A DNA stretch of 28,006 nt, taken from assembly GCA_900768245.1 (NCBI GenBank), contig CAAGCE010000097.1, positions 1-28,006 on the forward strand, read 5' to 3'. Source of the stretch: Oscillospiraceae bacterium. GTDB lineage: Bacteria > Bacillota > Clostridia > Oscillospirales > Ruminococcaceae. This document shows positions 1-8,263 of this stretch, piece by piece (the first letter of the stretch is position 1; each line of letters opens with the position of its first letter). The position numbers and the translations under genes were made by a program. Under the pieces are notes generated by a model. It was not told the DNA's origin. It saw only the letters and a program-made list of their open reading frames with translations, and searched no databases.

Positions 1-155
1 CTAATAACCATTTGTTCTATGGATAAAGACGGTGGATAGAATACGTCCAATCAAAGAAAACGACCGCAGACAGGCTGCCGCCTTTCAAGGGAGTTTGATG
101 CAGAGTGGACGTATTATAGCCATCGTATTTTATCCATAGGTTAAATGGTTATTAG
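1..155. repeat. Long inverted repeat / possible structured RNA
   Basis: The two ends are complementary over almost 50 base pairs. Positions 1-13 pair with 143-155, 17-27 with 129-139, 29-35 with 120-126 (one G-U), 40-49 with 106-115 and 50-55 with 94-99. The unpaired bases between helices are symmetrical and identical on both sides (gtt/gtt and atag/atag). The apical 38 bases are only weakly structured. It lies just downstream of the SRP RNA gene on the minus strand. It could be a small structured RNA or a MITE-like element. The length fits a 6S-type RNA, but I do not recognise 6S sequence blocks. The left edge coincides with the window edge. Confidence 0.6.
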
Positions 156-171
156 TATTAAATGAATATAG

Positions 172-304
172 AAAAATCCGATACATAGGTGTGCAGGCTT
201 GCTGCGGCACACAAAACGATCCGCTTAATGCTGCTCGGTTCCCCGCCTGACATGGTTCACGGTGTTCTGTTGCACAGGGCCCGCACACCTATATATCGGA
301 TTTA
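172..304 (-). ncRNA. ffs: Signal recognition particle RNA, small bacterial type
   Basis: The minus strand carries the conserved helix 8 signature GUGAACCAUGUCAGG, then a CGG-GGAA-CCG tetraloop stem and AGCAGCAUUAAG (around 222-260). The outer ends, 174-194 and 283-303, form a 21-bp terminal stem. The total is about 130 nt, which fits a form with an S domain but no Alu domain. It binds Ffh and targets nascent membrane proteins to the translocon. The terminal stem followed by five U residues probably also acts as its terminator. A good promoter lies at 323-351. Confidence 0.9.
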
Positions 305-322
305 ACATCCGTAAGTGTTATT

Positions 323-351
323 ATTATACCATATGCACGTAATTTTTGCAA
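323..351 (-). promoter_or_regulatory. Sigma-A promoter of SRP RNA
   Basis: On the minus strand TTGCAA (346-351) is separated by 17 bases from a perfect TATAAT (323-328). The predicted start is near 316, about 12 bases before the mature RNA stem. Confidence 0.75.
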
Positions 352-379
352 TAGTTATTTTAAAAAAATTTACGAAAAA

Positions 380-775
380 TCAGCTTTTCTTATATATCTG
401 CTTGCGGCACTTCGGGCAGGTAACTATAATTTTGCCTCTTCCCCTCGGCACTCTCATTTTCTGACCGCAGTCAGGACATTTGAACATAAGGTATTTTCTG
501 CGGTCGGAAAGCTTTGAACCGATACCCTTGAAAAAGCCGAAAAGCTTTGTGCGGTAATTCAGATAGCGGCAGTTTTCATCGTATCTTTTACCAACATTTT
601 TGCTGAGCATACGGCAGTAGCTCCATACTATCATTGCCAGGACCGCAACATTAAGCACCCAGAAGCCTGTAAATGCATTTATGAGCAGCAATACTGCGGC
701 TGTGCCCATTATAAAGCCTGTGAGGCTGTCAAATCCGTATCTTCCCTGCATAAAGCGGGCTAATTTTTCTCTCAT
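380..775 (-). CDS. Small zinc-ribbon membrane protein
   Basis: This 131-residue protein is of unknown function. Two hydrophobic segments, at about residues 22-38 and 40-56, form a helical hairpin. A basic cytoplasmic region follows. A C-terminal zinc ribbon has Cys100-x2-Cys103 and Cys120-x2-Cys123, and a Lys/Arg-rich tail ends the chain. The start at 775 is preceded by GGAGGA at good spacing, and a consensus promoter lies at 805-833, so it is a single-gene unit. Zinc-ribbon membrane proteins of this size are common next to housekeeping genes in Clostridia. The ribbon may bind nucleic acid or a partner protein, but nothing in the sequence decides that. Existence as a gene is well supported; function is open. 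Confidence 0.8.
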   Translation of the reverse strand: MREKLARFMQGRYGFDSLTGFIMGTAAVLLLINAFTGFWVLNVAVLAMIVWSYCRMLSKNVGKRYDENCRYLNYRTKLFGFFKGIGSKLSDRRKYLMFKCPDCGQKMRVPRGRGKIIVTCPKCRKQIYKKS

Positions 776-804
776 AGCAAATTCCTCCGTTTAATGATAT
801 TACC

Positions 805-833
805 ATTATATTCACGGAGGAACGCCCTGTCAA
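805..833 (-). promoter_or_regulatory. Consensus sigma-A promoter of the zinc-ribbon gene
   Basis: On the minus strand a perfect TTGACA (828-833) and a perfect TATAAT (805-810) are 17 bases apart. The leader to the ATG at 775 is about 25 bases and contains the ribosome site. Confidence 0.8.
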
Positions 834-882
834 TCGACTTCACCAAACTTTCATTTTGCTTTCAGATAACTTTCAATCCCAT

Positions 883-916
883 AAAAAATCGGAGGTCACC
901 GTTACGGAAACCTCCG
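883..916 (-). terminator. Rho-independent terminator of the five-gene transport operon
   Basis: CGGAGGT (890-896 on plus) pairs with ACCTCCG (910-916), with extra CCG/CGG pairing inside. On the minus strand the stem is followed by six U residues (883-888). It starts 15 bases after the stop of the last operon gene. Confidence 0.8.
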
Positions 917-930
917 AAAAGCCTTAGGGC

Positions 931-3282
931 TTATCTGTTTTCGCTGATATAGGTATTTGCTCTGTTCTGGATAATGTCAACTACTTCGTCAACGGATTTC
1001 TGACCTGAGAAATATGCGCCTGCTTCTTCTGTAATGATGTTCATAAGCTCCTGATCGTAGTTGATGCAGGAATTGATCGACTGAATAAAGTTCATCATTC
1101 TTTCGTTGTCTTCATCTGTATTAACACCGATCTTTATCTGCTGGTCGCCGAGGTAGTATGTATTATCATATTCTACCTTGTTGCCGTCATCGTCAAGATA
1201 GAAAGGCTTCTGCTTAGCATCTTCCTTTAGCTTATCATATGCTGAAAGCTTTATCGGGAACGAACCGCTTACGCTGTTCTGATATTCGTCGCTGAGGAAG
1301 TATTTTACGAACTCCCAAGCACCGTCAGGGTTCTTTGCCTTTGCCATAATAGCAATTTCGCTGTCAGCTGAGATCACAGAGCCATTTCCATTGTCGCAAG
1401 GGAAGCCTACAAATGTTATAGGCTCACCGAAATCACCCTGTTCAAGTGATCTGATCCTTGTAAAGTCATAGAGATAAACCTGCTCAAGGATACATTTATC
1501 TTCTCTGTACCATTTCTGCTGATCGTCCCAGTAGTTAGGATTGCTGTCGTAAACTGACTGCCAGTCGATCTCTTCGGGGAATGTATTTGCATATTCAAGA
1601 AGTGACTTGAAGTTATCTGTATTGAAGTGGCATTCGCCTGTTTCTCTGTCAACATAGGACTGCATACTGTATGAAACTGCATTTGTGAGGAAGTTGCTCT
1701 TTGTCATATCGCTGAACATCATTGAATCGGGGTGTGCTTCCGCAACAGCCTTGAAATCAGCCATTGTCCAGCCATCATTTGTGCCTACGATAGAAGATTT
1801 GCCTGCTACTGTCGAAACAGTAAATGACGGTATAAGTGAATAAAGCTTGCCGTTTACGCTTGAAGCCTCAAAAACATTCTGGAGATAATCTTCCTTGTTG
1901 ATAGTGTCGTCCTTATCAATAAATGTATAAATGTCGGCAAGCATACCCTTTGAAATATAGTTGTCAATAGGGGTTGCATAGTTCAAAAGAATAATATCAG
2001 GGATATTTCCTGAAATAAGGTCATTATTGAACTTTGTGATACCTGCGTCAGAGTTTCCTGAACCGTCATCATAATAGTTATATGTTGTAACTTCTATCTG
2101 ATACTTGTCATTTGTCTTATTGAATTCAACTATCTGCTGCTTGATACGGTAATCAAGATAAAGTGCGGAAACTGTAACGAGCTGCTTATCTGCAATTGTT
2201 GACGGATCGACCTTTGTAAGAATTGTGATAAGCATATCTGAGCTATTCCACGAATATCCGCCGCCCTGTGTATCGTATGCGTATGTTGTGCAGAGTATTC
2301 TTCCGTCGGAAAGGATAGTTGCGCTGTCCATAGTTGTTGTATCAAAGCCTGATTTGAGCCAGTCGATAACTGTTTCAACCTCGCCTGTTGCAAGCTTAAT
2401 ACCCATGAGAGCGTTATCTGTACCGACATAAATATCATAATCTCCGCCGCCGTTATAGAAATTATAGTAGTTGGAGTTTATTGAATATTCATCAGAAAAG
2501 CCCTTTGAAGCTGCATCAATTATCTTTACTGTGTTTGTGTTTGTGTATGTATCATTTTCATAGCTGTATGAATTCACAACAGCAGCCATTCTGCCGTCTG
2601 ATGTCTTGCAGATAGCATTTATATACGAGCCTGAATCATTTCCGCTGTCTTCACCGGTTATCTGGAAAACAAGGTTTCCTGAATCGTCAAGTACATATAC
2701 ATTGTTATTGCCGGAAAGATAATAATTTCCGTCGTTTCCTATAACCATTCTGTCATAATAAACATATCCGTCATCGGAAGATGCTGATTTGGTAATATCA
2801 GCACTTTTTATAAGTGTTCCGTTCTGGTCATACTTATCGATCGAGTATGTACTTGTGCTTTCGCCGGTTTCATCGTTCCATGTATATGAATTTACCAGAA
2901 GAACAATTGAACCGTCATCAGCTACACACATTTTCTGAAAATTCTTTGAGCCGTTTCCCGAACCGTCATCTTCTGCAATAACAGTGGAATTTTTTTCTGT
3001 ACCCACAGTATCCATAACGCTCAGAATAGTTTTGCTGCTGTAAGTATAATCCTCGCCTTCGCCTGAGCTTTCGCTCTTTGTGCCGATAACATAAATATCA
3101 TCGCCGTATGCGCCAAGTGAATTTACATAATCAAAACCCTGAGGCATTTCAATGTTTGTTGCAGTATAGACATTCTCTTTTGACGCCATAGGAATATCCT
3201 GCTTTCCGCAGGCCGTAAATGAGAGAAGTGAAGCTATTGCGATAAATCCGCATATGCTTCTTTTGAAAATTGTTTTCTTCAT
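931..3282 (-). CDS. Large solute-binding lipoprotein with N-terminal beta-propeller-like domain
   Basis: This 783-residue extracellular lipoprotein is probably the substrate receptor of the importer encoded upstream. A lipobox (FTAC) puts the lipidated cysteine at about residue 25. Residues 45-365 repeat short strands with Asp-Gly turns (ADDGSIVLL, GNDGNYYLS, TSDGRMAAV, LSDGRILCT), as in beta-propellers. Residues 370-775 match family 1 solute-binding proteins (VTVSALYLDYRIKQQIVEFN, then a SGNIPDIILL motif). Usual binding proteins have 400-550 residues, so the propeller is an added domain. The frame stays open to 3300, but AAAGGTGG lies directly before the ATG at 3282 and overlaps the earlier ATG, so I start there. 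It is the last gene of the operon, 21 bases after its neighbour. Confidence 0.85.
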   Translation of the reverse strand: MKKTIFKRSICGFIAIASLLSFTACGKQDIPMASKENVYTATNIEMPQGFDYVNSLGAYGDDIYVIGTKSESSGEGEDYTYSSKTILSVMDTVGTEKNSTVIAEDDGSGNGSKNFQKMCVADDGSIVLLVNSYTWNDETGESTSTYSIDKYDQNGTLIKSADITKSASSDDGYVYYDRMVIGNDGNYYLSGNNNVYVLDDSGNLVFQITGEDSGNDSGSYINAICKTSDGRMAAVVNSYSYENDTYTNTNTVKIIDAASKGFSDEYSINSNYYNFYNGGGDYDIYVGTDNALMGIKLATGEVETVIDWLKSGFDTTTMDSATILSDGRILCTTYAYDTQGGGYSWNSSDMLITILTKVDPSTIADKQLVTVSALYLDYRIKQQIVEFNKTNDKYQIEVTTYNYYDDGSGNSDAGITKFNNDLISGNIPDIILLNYATPIDNYISKGMLADIYTFIDKDDTINKEDYLQNVFEASSVNGKLYSLIPSFTVSTVAGKSSIVGTNDGWTMADFKAVAEAHPDSMMFSDMTKSNFLTNAVSYSMQSYVDRETGECHFNTDNFKSLLEYANTFPEEIDWQSVYDSNPNYWDDQQKWYREDKCILEQVYLYDFTRIRSLEQGDFGEPITFVGFPCDNGNGSVISADSEIAIMAKAKNPDGAWEFVKYFLSDEYQNSVSGSFPIKLSAYDKLKEDAKQKPFYLDDDGNKVEYDNTYYLGDQQIKIGVNTDEDNERMMNFIQSINSCINYDQELMNIITEEAGAYFSGQKSVDEVVDIIQNRANTYISENR

Positions 3283-3303
3283 AATTCGTCCACCTTTCAT
3301 AGA

Positions 3304-4404
3304 TCAATTTTGCTTTGCACCTTTTGCGTCAGGTGCCGATTTTTTGTCACGCTTTATATTATAGAATATCCTGCGAATGCCGTCAACCGCTTTTGAAGCA
3401 ATAAGCCTGCGATTATGATAGAGCAGCCACAGAAAATATAATACCGTAAGTAATGGTACACCAAGCACAAACGTTGCCGCAGCGAGTATACCTGCTGCTT
3501 TGTCCTCGGTAATTCTTGCCGCATTTTCCCAGAACGGATACTGAACAGCACTGTCGATAACAGCACGCTTTCCGCCGTCAAATGCTATGGAATAAAGCTT
3601 TTTAAATGAATATCTGTCGGAGTTTTCAACTATTTTCATGGTATCATCGCTGCCTGCGGCAACCTCTTCGATTATACTTTCGGCAAGTCCCGAAACAGGG
3701 TTGGGAATACATGCTTCATAGGTCGTTATTCCTGCCGCACCGTCGGAAAGAAGCTGCTTATAGCCGTCATACGACATATACATATGCGGCTTTGTGCCGT
3801 AAACATACTCACTCGCCTTATCGCTGTCAGCCTCAGCGACACCCGCAACATAAAAACGTTTGCCGTTGATAAGCACGGTCATTCCGTCAACATTATATGA
3901 ACCGAAAAGCTGCCATGCAAGATTTTCATCAAGCACGACACGGTCTTTCATAAGGTCATCATCGGAATAATAATATCCCGAACGAAGCTTCAGCGGGTGG
4001 AACATAAAGTAATCGCCGCCTGTTGCTATCAGCTCTGTATCAACACGGATAGTATAATCCTCTCTTGAAGAGGAAACGTTTATTGAATCCAGCGCAGAAT
4101 AGGCATCGAACCATATCCTTGCATTTTCATTTGTCGGAGTTACAGAATTTTCGGTAAGCTTCTTTTCAATATTGACACGCATTGTATACACATCATCTAT
4201 ACCGATAGCGGCAGTTTTTGCATAGAACACCGATACCTGCGCACTTCTTGATGAACCGTCGGCGTTCCACCTTTCCGCTGCTTTCTGAGAGCTCAGTTCA
4301 CCTGTAACACCGCAAAATACGGCGGCAAGCACGGCAAATGCGATCAACGCCGCACAATTCACAGCCGCAAGACAGATATAGAACCAACGCTTTTTTGTAT
4401 TCAC
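3304..4404 (-). CDS. MacB-periplasmic-domain-like protein without FtsX core
   Basis: This 366-residue membrane protein has one N-terminal transmembrane segment (about residues 7-29), an extracellular domain of about 270 residues and one C-terminal segment (about 311-337). A short basic tail ends it. The extracellular part resembles the MacB periplasmic core domain of FtsX-type ABC permeases. It has a region that sets up a displaced residue (LRSGYYYSDDD), then a phrase of the type VVLDENLAWQLFG, and INGKRFYVAGV. The three extra helices of the FtsX module are missing, so it is not a full permease. It sits 21 bases from both the HlyD-like gene and the lipoprotein gene. I infer it pairs with the HlyD-like protein on the outer face of the membrane. 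The domain assignment is by eye. Confidence 0.7.
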   Translation of the reverse strand: MNTKKRWFYICLAAVNCAALIAFAVLAAVFCGVTGELSSQKAAERWNADGSSRSAQVSVFYAKTAAIGIDDVYTMRVNIEKKLTENSVTPTNENARIWFDAYSALDSINVSSSREDYTIRVDTELIATGGDYFMFHPLKLRSGYYYSDDDLMKDRVVLDENLAWQLFGSYNVDGMTVLINGKRFYVAGVAEADSDKASEYVYGTKPHMYMSYDGYKQLLSDGAAGITTYEACIPNPVSGLAESIIEEVAAGSDDTMKIVENSDRYSFKKLYSIAFDGGKRAVIDSAVQYPFWENAARITEDKAAGILAAATFVLGVPLLTVLYFLWLLYHNRRLIASKAVDGIRRIFYNIKRDKKSAPDAKGAKQN

Positions 4405-4425
4405 GACGCTGACCCTCCTCTCAGA

Positions 4426-6354
4426 TCAATTTGACTCAACAAGTCTTACCTGCTGACCTGCCTCGATAGGCTTTGTAGATGTGGAAATGATGAAATCGCT
4501 CTGTAAAAGTTCGCCTGTTACGGCAGAAGTTGTGTCATCCGATGCAACTACCTGAACGTCAACACGCTGAGCGATATATCTGTTGCCGAGGGGGCTGCTC
4601 TTTGCAACTACTGTAAGCACGAATTTACCGTTATTATCCTCACGGATAGAGCTGTTCGGAACGAGGAGATCATACTGCTGACCCTTGCCGCCCATTACAA
4701 GCTGCAATGACTGTCCCGGTGTAACATCACCCGTAACGCTGAATTCAAGCTTTTTATTCTGTGTCGGATTTGCCGAATCAGCCTTGATAGCTGAAAGAAC
4801 GGCATTTGCGTCGCCATACCAGAAATACTGTATTTCGGCAACATCACCGACCTTGACCTTTTTAGCCTGATCGTTTGTAACGGTAATAGACGCTGTATAG
4901 CCCTTTTCAGTCATCTGGATAGTTGCGACGGTAGCTCCCGCTTCAAGAGTTTCACCCGCAACAACGGAGATCGAGTCGATTATACCGCCTACCTGAGCGG
5001 TTATCTCAGCACCGATAGTCTTTTCTTTAAGCTTTTCAATTTCCTTTTTCTTTTCATCTATCTGGGTCTGCTTTGCTTCAGCATCAAGAGCTGAAGAACC
5101 TGCTTCCGCAATGTCACTCTTCTGCTTCTGTGAAAGTGTGATCTTCTTGGTTTCGAGAGTGCGTTCATCTTCCTTGATCTTCTTTTCGGCATCTTCAACG
5201 GAAACGGAAGCCTTAGCCTTAGCGTCCTCTTCTGCCTGCTTAGCTTCTTCAAGGGTCTTATTTGCCTTTGTGAGCTTATCTTCAACAGCACTCTTCTTTT
5301 TCTTTATTTCACTTGTTATGTTTGCAACGACCTTATCAAGCTTATCAACAGCTTCATCATAATTATTTGTTGCGTCATTTTTCTTTATCTGTGCATATTT
5401 AAGGTCTGAATTTGCGGAGCTTGCCTGATTGTATGCATTGACTATCTCAACATATTCAGCCTGAAGCTGTTCATATTCGATCTGTGCATTTACAATAGCA
5501 GTATGTGTTTCACTTGCATCTTCGCCCTTATTTATCTTATCGCTGTACTGCTTCTGAAGTGTTTCGATCTCGACTTTCTTCTTATCGACCGCAGCTTTTT
5601 TTGCTGCTACGGCTGATGAAGAGGTTGAACCGCCTGCTTCTTTTTCGATCTCGCTTAAATTATCTTCAGCGTCTTTTTTTATTTTTTCCTTATCCTTTAT
5701 ATTGGACTTGGCACTTGTTATCTGATTATAATATGCTGTATCAAGTGAGGAATAGTCTGCCTTATCTGATGTATCTGCAACAGCGGTAAGCTGTTCATCA
5801 TATTTTTCCTTCTGCTTTGTAAGTGAGTCAACCTCTGCCTGTGCGGCTTCGGTAGCCTTCTTTGCGTCCTCATAGTTCTGCTGATATGTTGAAATATTTT
5901 TCAGTTCTTCCTTTTCAGCCGCAATATCCTCTTCAAGATTTTTTATGTCAAGTTCATCAAGGCTGTAATCTTTTCCTGTGGTAAGGAGCATTTTTTTGTA
6001 TTCAATTTCAAGGCTTTCGAGTTCGCTCTGTGCTGTGGCAAGCTCTGTGCTGTCGCTGTCCTCAAGCTTTAAAATAGTCTGACCCTTTTCGACCTTGTCG
6101 CCTGCCTTGACATCGACCTCGGAAACGACACGGGTCTCATTTATTTTTACAGTATATGATTCGGCAGCCTCAACTGTTGCTGTACCTCTTATCTGCTCCG
6201 AAAGAGTTCCGCTTTTAACATACTGTGCTGAGACCTCAGGCAGCGAATAGTTCATTATCGTATTTGAAAAGAATGTGAGAATCAGCATTATCACAAGGAA
6301 AATTATTGCTGCGGTCTTTACCCACTCACGTCTTTTTGAGCCGTTATTTTCCAT
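4426..6354 (-). CDS. HlyD/RND-type membrane-fusion adaptor protein with long coiled coil
   Basis: This 642-residue protein has an N-terminal transmembrane anchor (about 13-32). The first half of a barrel-sandwich hybrid follows (about 45-98; VSEVDVKAGDKVEKGQTILKL). A very long, Lys/Glu/Ala-rich heptad region spans about 100-440. The second half of the hybrid (IGAEITAQVGGIIDSISVVA, about 445-475) and beta-barrel domains complete the chain. This is the architecture of membrane-fusion adaptors that work with MacB-type or RND exporters. In Gram-positive bacteria such adaptors go with FtsX-type ABC exporters. Here the partners are importer permeases, which is unusual. The coiled coil is longer than in most family members. 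The ATG has no close ribosome site; see the hairpin entry at 6364-6395. Confidence 0.85.
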   Translation of the reverse strand: MENNGSKRREWVKTAAIIFLVIMLILTFFSNTIMNYSLPEVSAQYVKSGTLSEQIRGTATVEAAESYTVKINETRVVSEVDVKAGDKVEKGQTILKLEDSDSTELATAQSELESLEIEYKKMLLTTGKDYSLDELDIKNLEEDIAAEKEELKNISTYQQNYEDAKKATEAAQAEVDSLTKQKEKYDEQLTAVADTSDKADYSSLDTAYYNQITSAKSNIKDKEKIKKDAEDNLSEIEKEAGGSTSSSAVAAKKAAVDKKKVEIETLQKQYSDKINKGEDASETHTAIVNAQIEYEQLQAEYVEIVNAYNQASSANSDLKYAQIKKNDATNNYDEAVDKLDKVVANITSEIKKKKSAVEDKLTKANKTLEEAKQAEEDAKAKASVSVEDAEKKIKEDERTLETKKITLSQKQKSDIAEAGSSALDAEAKQTQIDEKKKEIEKLKEKTIGAEITAQVGGIIDSISVVAGETLEAGATVATIQMTEKGYTASITVTNDQAKKVKVGDVAEIQYFWYGDANAVLSAIKADSANPTQNKKLEFSVTGDVTPGQSLQLVMGGKGQQYDLLVPNSSIREDNNGKFVLTVVAKSSPLGNRYIAQRVDVQVVASDDTTSAVTGELLQSDFIISTSTKPIEAGQQVRLVESN

Positions 6355-6363
6355 AAAAACATT

Positions 6364-6395
6364 ATATTCCGCAATGGGAATATATCCTCCTTTTT
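6364..6395 (-). promoter_or_regulatory. Shine-Dalgarno held near the start codon by a hairpin
   Basis: On the minus strand AAAAAGGAGGA (6385-6395) lies about 30 bases before the adaptor ATG (6354), too far for direct use. Between them ATATTCC (6377-6383) and GGAATAT (6364-6370) form a perfect 7-bp hairpin with a 6-base loop. Folding would bring the site to about 11-12 bases from the ATG. An out-of-frame ATG (about 14 codons) also starts just before the real one. Confidence 0.5.
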
Positions 6396-6410
6396 GATAT
6401 TTTTGCGGTA

Positions 6411-7337
6411 TTATCCCTTGATACCGCCCGAATAAGCAATACCCTCAACAAGATAATCCTCTCCGTAAAGGAACATAAGCAATGTTGGTATCATATAAAT
6501 AGTAGCAACTGCAAATGCAAGTCCTATTTCACCCGAATTAATTTTTGAAAGGAATACCGACAGCGGATACATATTCTGGTCGCTTAAAAGGATAAGCGGC
6601 TGCTCGACCATATTCCAGTAATCTATAAATACAAGTATCGCTACCGAATACATTACGCTTTTGCAAAGCGGAAGAGCAATATAAAGGAATATCTGAAGCT
6701 CCCCTGCACCGTCAAGCTTCGCTGCTTCAATAAATGATTCAGGTATGCGGCGCATTATCTTTGAAAGCAGGAATACCGAGAATGGTGTAAATACCGCAGG
6801 GAGAATAATTGCCCAGCGTGTATTGAGTATTCCCAGAGCGTCCGAAACAAGATAGTTCGGAACAAGAGTTACCTGATAAGGCATAAGCATTACGATTATG
6901 TAAACAAAGAAAATTATCTCTTTTAATCTGCCTTTCAGACGTGCAAAGCCGTATGATGCAAGTGCCGCTACCGCAAGCTGAAAAATTACGATAGGAACAA
7001 CGAGAATTACCGAGTTCCAGAATTTCAGCAGATAATCCGGACTTTTGAAAAGCACCGTATAATACTGTGAAAATGAAACCATATCCGGAATGAATTTAAG
7101 GTTTACCTTTTCCGAAATAAAGGTTTTTCCGCCCGTTTCAGTAGTTGCGAAAACCGAACCGTAGTTTGCTGAAATTTCAGTACCGCTCATAAATGAGTTC
7201 GCAATTGTAAGTACAGTCGGCATAAGAAAGGCTGCGGCAGCTATCAATGCAAAGAATGTCATTATGACCGTAAGCACTTTCTGCTGTTTTTTCGCAAGGC
7301 TCAGCTTTTTTTTCGGGGTCTTGGCTTTTTCTATCAT
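6411..7337 (-). CDS. Sugar ABC transporter permease, MalG/UgpE type
   Basis: This 308-residue inner-membrane permease of the CUT1 carbohydrate importer class has about six transmembrane helices. The first is at about residues 22-44. A long outside loop (about 50-105) precedes the binding-protein-dependent transport domain. The cytoplasmic EAA loop, contact site for the ATPase, reads EAAKLDGAGELQIFLYIALP at about residues 203-222. Its ATG overlaps the stop of the upstream permease by one base (TAATG), so the two are translationally coupled. A gap of 56 bases separates it from the HlyD-like gene. No ATPase is encoded here, so it probably uses a shared MsmX/MsmK-type ATPase from elsewhere in the genome. 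Substrate not readable from sequence. Confidence 0.9.
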   Translation of the reverse strand: MIEKAKTPKKKLSLAKKQQKVLTVIMTFFALIAAAAFLMPTVLTIANSFMSGTEISANYGSVFATTETGGKTFISEKVNLKFIPDMVSFSQYYTVLFKSPDYLLKFWNSVILVVPIVIFQLAVAALASYGFARLKGRLKEIIFFVYIIVMLMPYQVTLVPNYLVSDALGILNTRWAIILPAVFTPFSVFLLSKIMRRIPESFIEAAKLDGAGELQIFLYIALPLCKSVMYSVAILVFIDYWNMVEQPLILLSDQNMYPLSVFLSKINSGEIGLAFAVATIYMIPTLLMFLYGEDYLVEGIAYSGGIKG

Positions 7338-8263
7338 TATTCCGTATCCTCCCCGAATTTATTTTCAGCTATAAACAGCACACCTATTATTGCAATAATT
7401 ACTATTGACATAATTATCGCAGCAGATGAAAGCTTCTGATAATCAAGGGAACGGAATGTGTTGTTCATAAAATGCTGAAGCATATAAATCGAATCGTAAG
7501 GATAATCTCCCGTAAGAAGATAGACCTCACGGAATACCTTGAATGAATTGATGAGTGAAAGTATCGTTACAAACAATATAGTCGGCGAAAGTGAACGCAG
7601 CTTGATATGTACAAATTTATACCATGCACCTGCACCTTCCAGAGTTGCAACCTCAAGCTGATCCTTTGAAATATTATTAAGTGCCGACAGGAAAAGTATC
7701 ATATTATATCCGAGGTTTTTCCATAAAAACAGCACCACGATAACCCACATAGCCTTATTTGATTTAAGGAAGTCTATTCGTTCGCCGCCGAATTTAGTGA
7801 TTATCTCATTAAGAGTGCCATTATAATGGAAAATTACCTGCCATATAAGGACTACCGATGCAACAGGCACCATCATCGGACAAAGGAAGCTTGCTCTGAA
7901 CTGGCTCACCAGCGGTATTTTGCAGTCAAGGAGCATTGCCAGAAGCATACCCAGAACGACCGCAAGAGGAACAGACACAGCGGAAAATTTCAAGGTATTG
8001 ACAGCAGCCTTTTTAAACGCAGAATTTTTAAGTATGGCTGCATAGTTATCAAGAAAAACGAAATCCTTGCTTATAGGGTTATCCACCATTGAATAGAAAA
8101 TAATTACCATAAACGGTACTATAAAAAATACAAGCACACCTATAAGGCTTGGAGTAAGGCAAAGCATTGGAAACGCTTTATCACGCCATGGCGTTTTTTG
8201 GGGTTTTTCTTTTGGAGGACGTTTTTTTACAGTTTTTGTCTTATGCTCGTAAAGCGTCTTCAA
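7337..8263 (-). CDS. Sugar ABC transporter permease, MalF/UgpA type
   Basis: This 308-residue permease partners the MalG-type protein encoded next. After a basic cytoplasmic tail (residues 1-30) it has about six transmembrane helices. The EAA loop reads EVATLEGAGAWYKFVHIKLR (about 206-225). It is the first gene of the five-gene operon. The start is TTG at 8263, preceded by AAAGGAGA. The next in-frame ATG would remove 33 residues including the start of the first helix. An ATG-TTT-TGA triplet lies between the ribosome site and the TTG and overlaps it. An extended -10 promoter is at 8305-8333. The family call is firm; the start codon is the main uncertainty. Confidence 0.88.
   Translation of the reverse strand: MKTLYEHKTKTVKKRPPKEKPQKTPWRDKAFPMLCLTPSLIGVLVFFIVPFMVIIFYSMVDNPISKDFVFLDNYAAILKNSAFKKAAVNTLKFSAVSVPLAVVLGMLLAMLLDCKIPLVSQFRASFLCPMMVPVASVVLIWQVIFHYNGTLNEIITKFGGERIDFLKSNKAMWVIVVLFLWKNLGYNMILFLSALNNISKDQLEVATLEGAGAWYKFVHIKLRSLSPTILFVTILSLINSFKVFREVYLLTGDYPYDSIYMLQHFMNNTFRSLDYQKLSSAAIIMSIVIIAIIGVLFIAENKFGEDTE

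Noticed and set aside
5058..5362. Open frames in other frames of the adaptor's coiled-coil region
   Set aside because: Lys/Glu-rich heptad DNA commonly gives long alternative frames; these lack ribosome sites and recognisable domains.
4426..6354. A classical type I secretion system around the HlyD-like gene
   Set aside because: No exporter ATPase/permease of the HlyB type and no substrate gene with a secretion signal are nearby.
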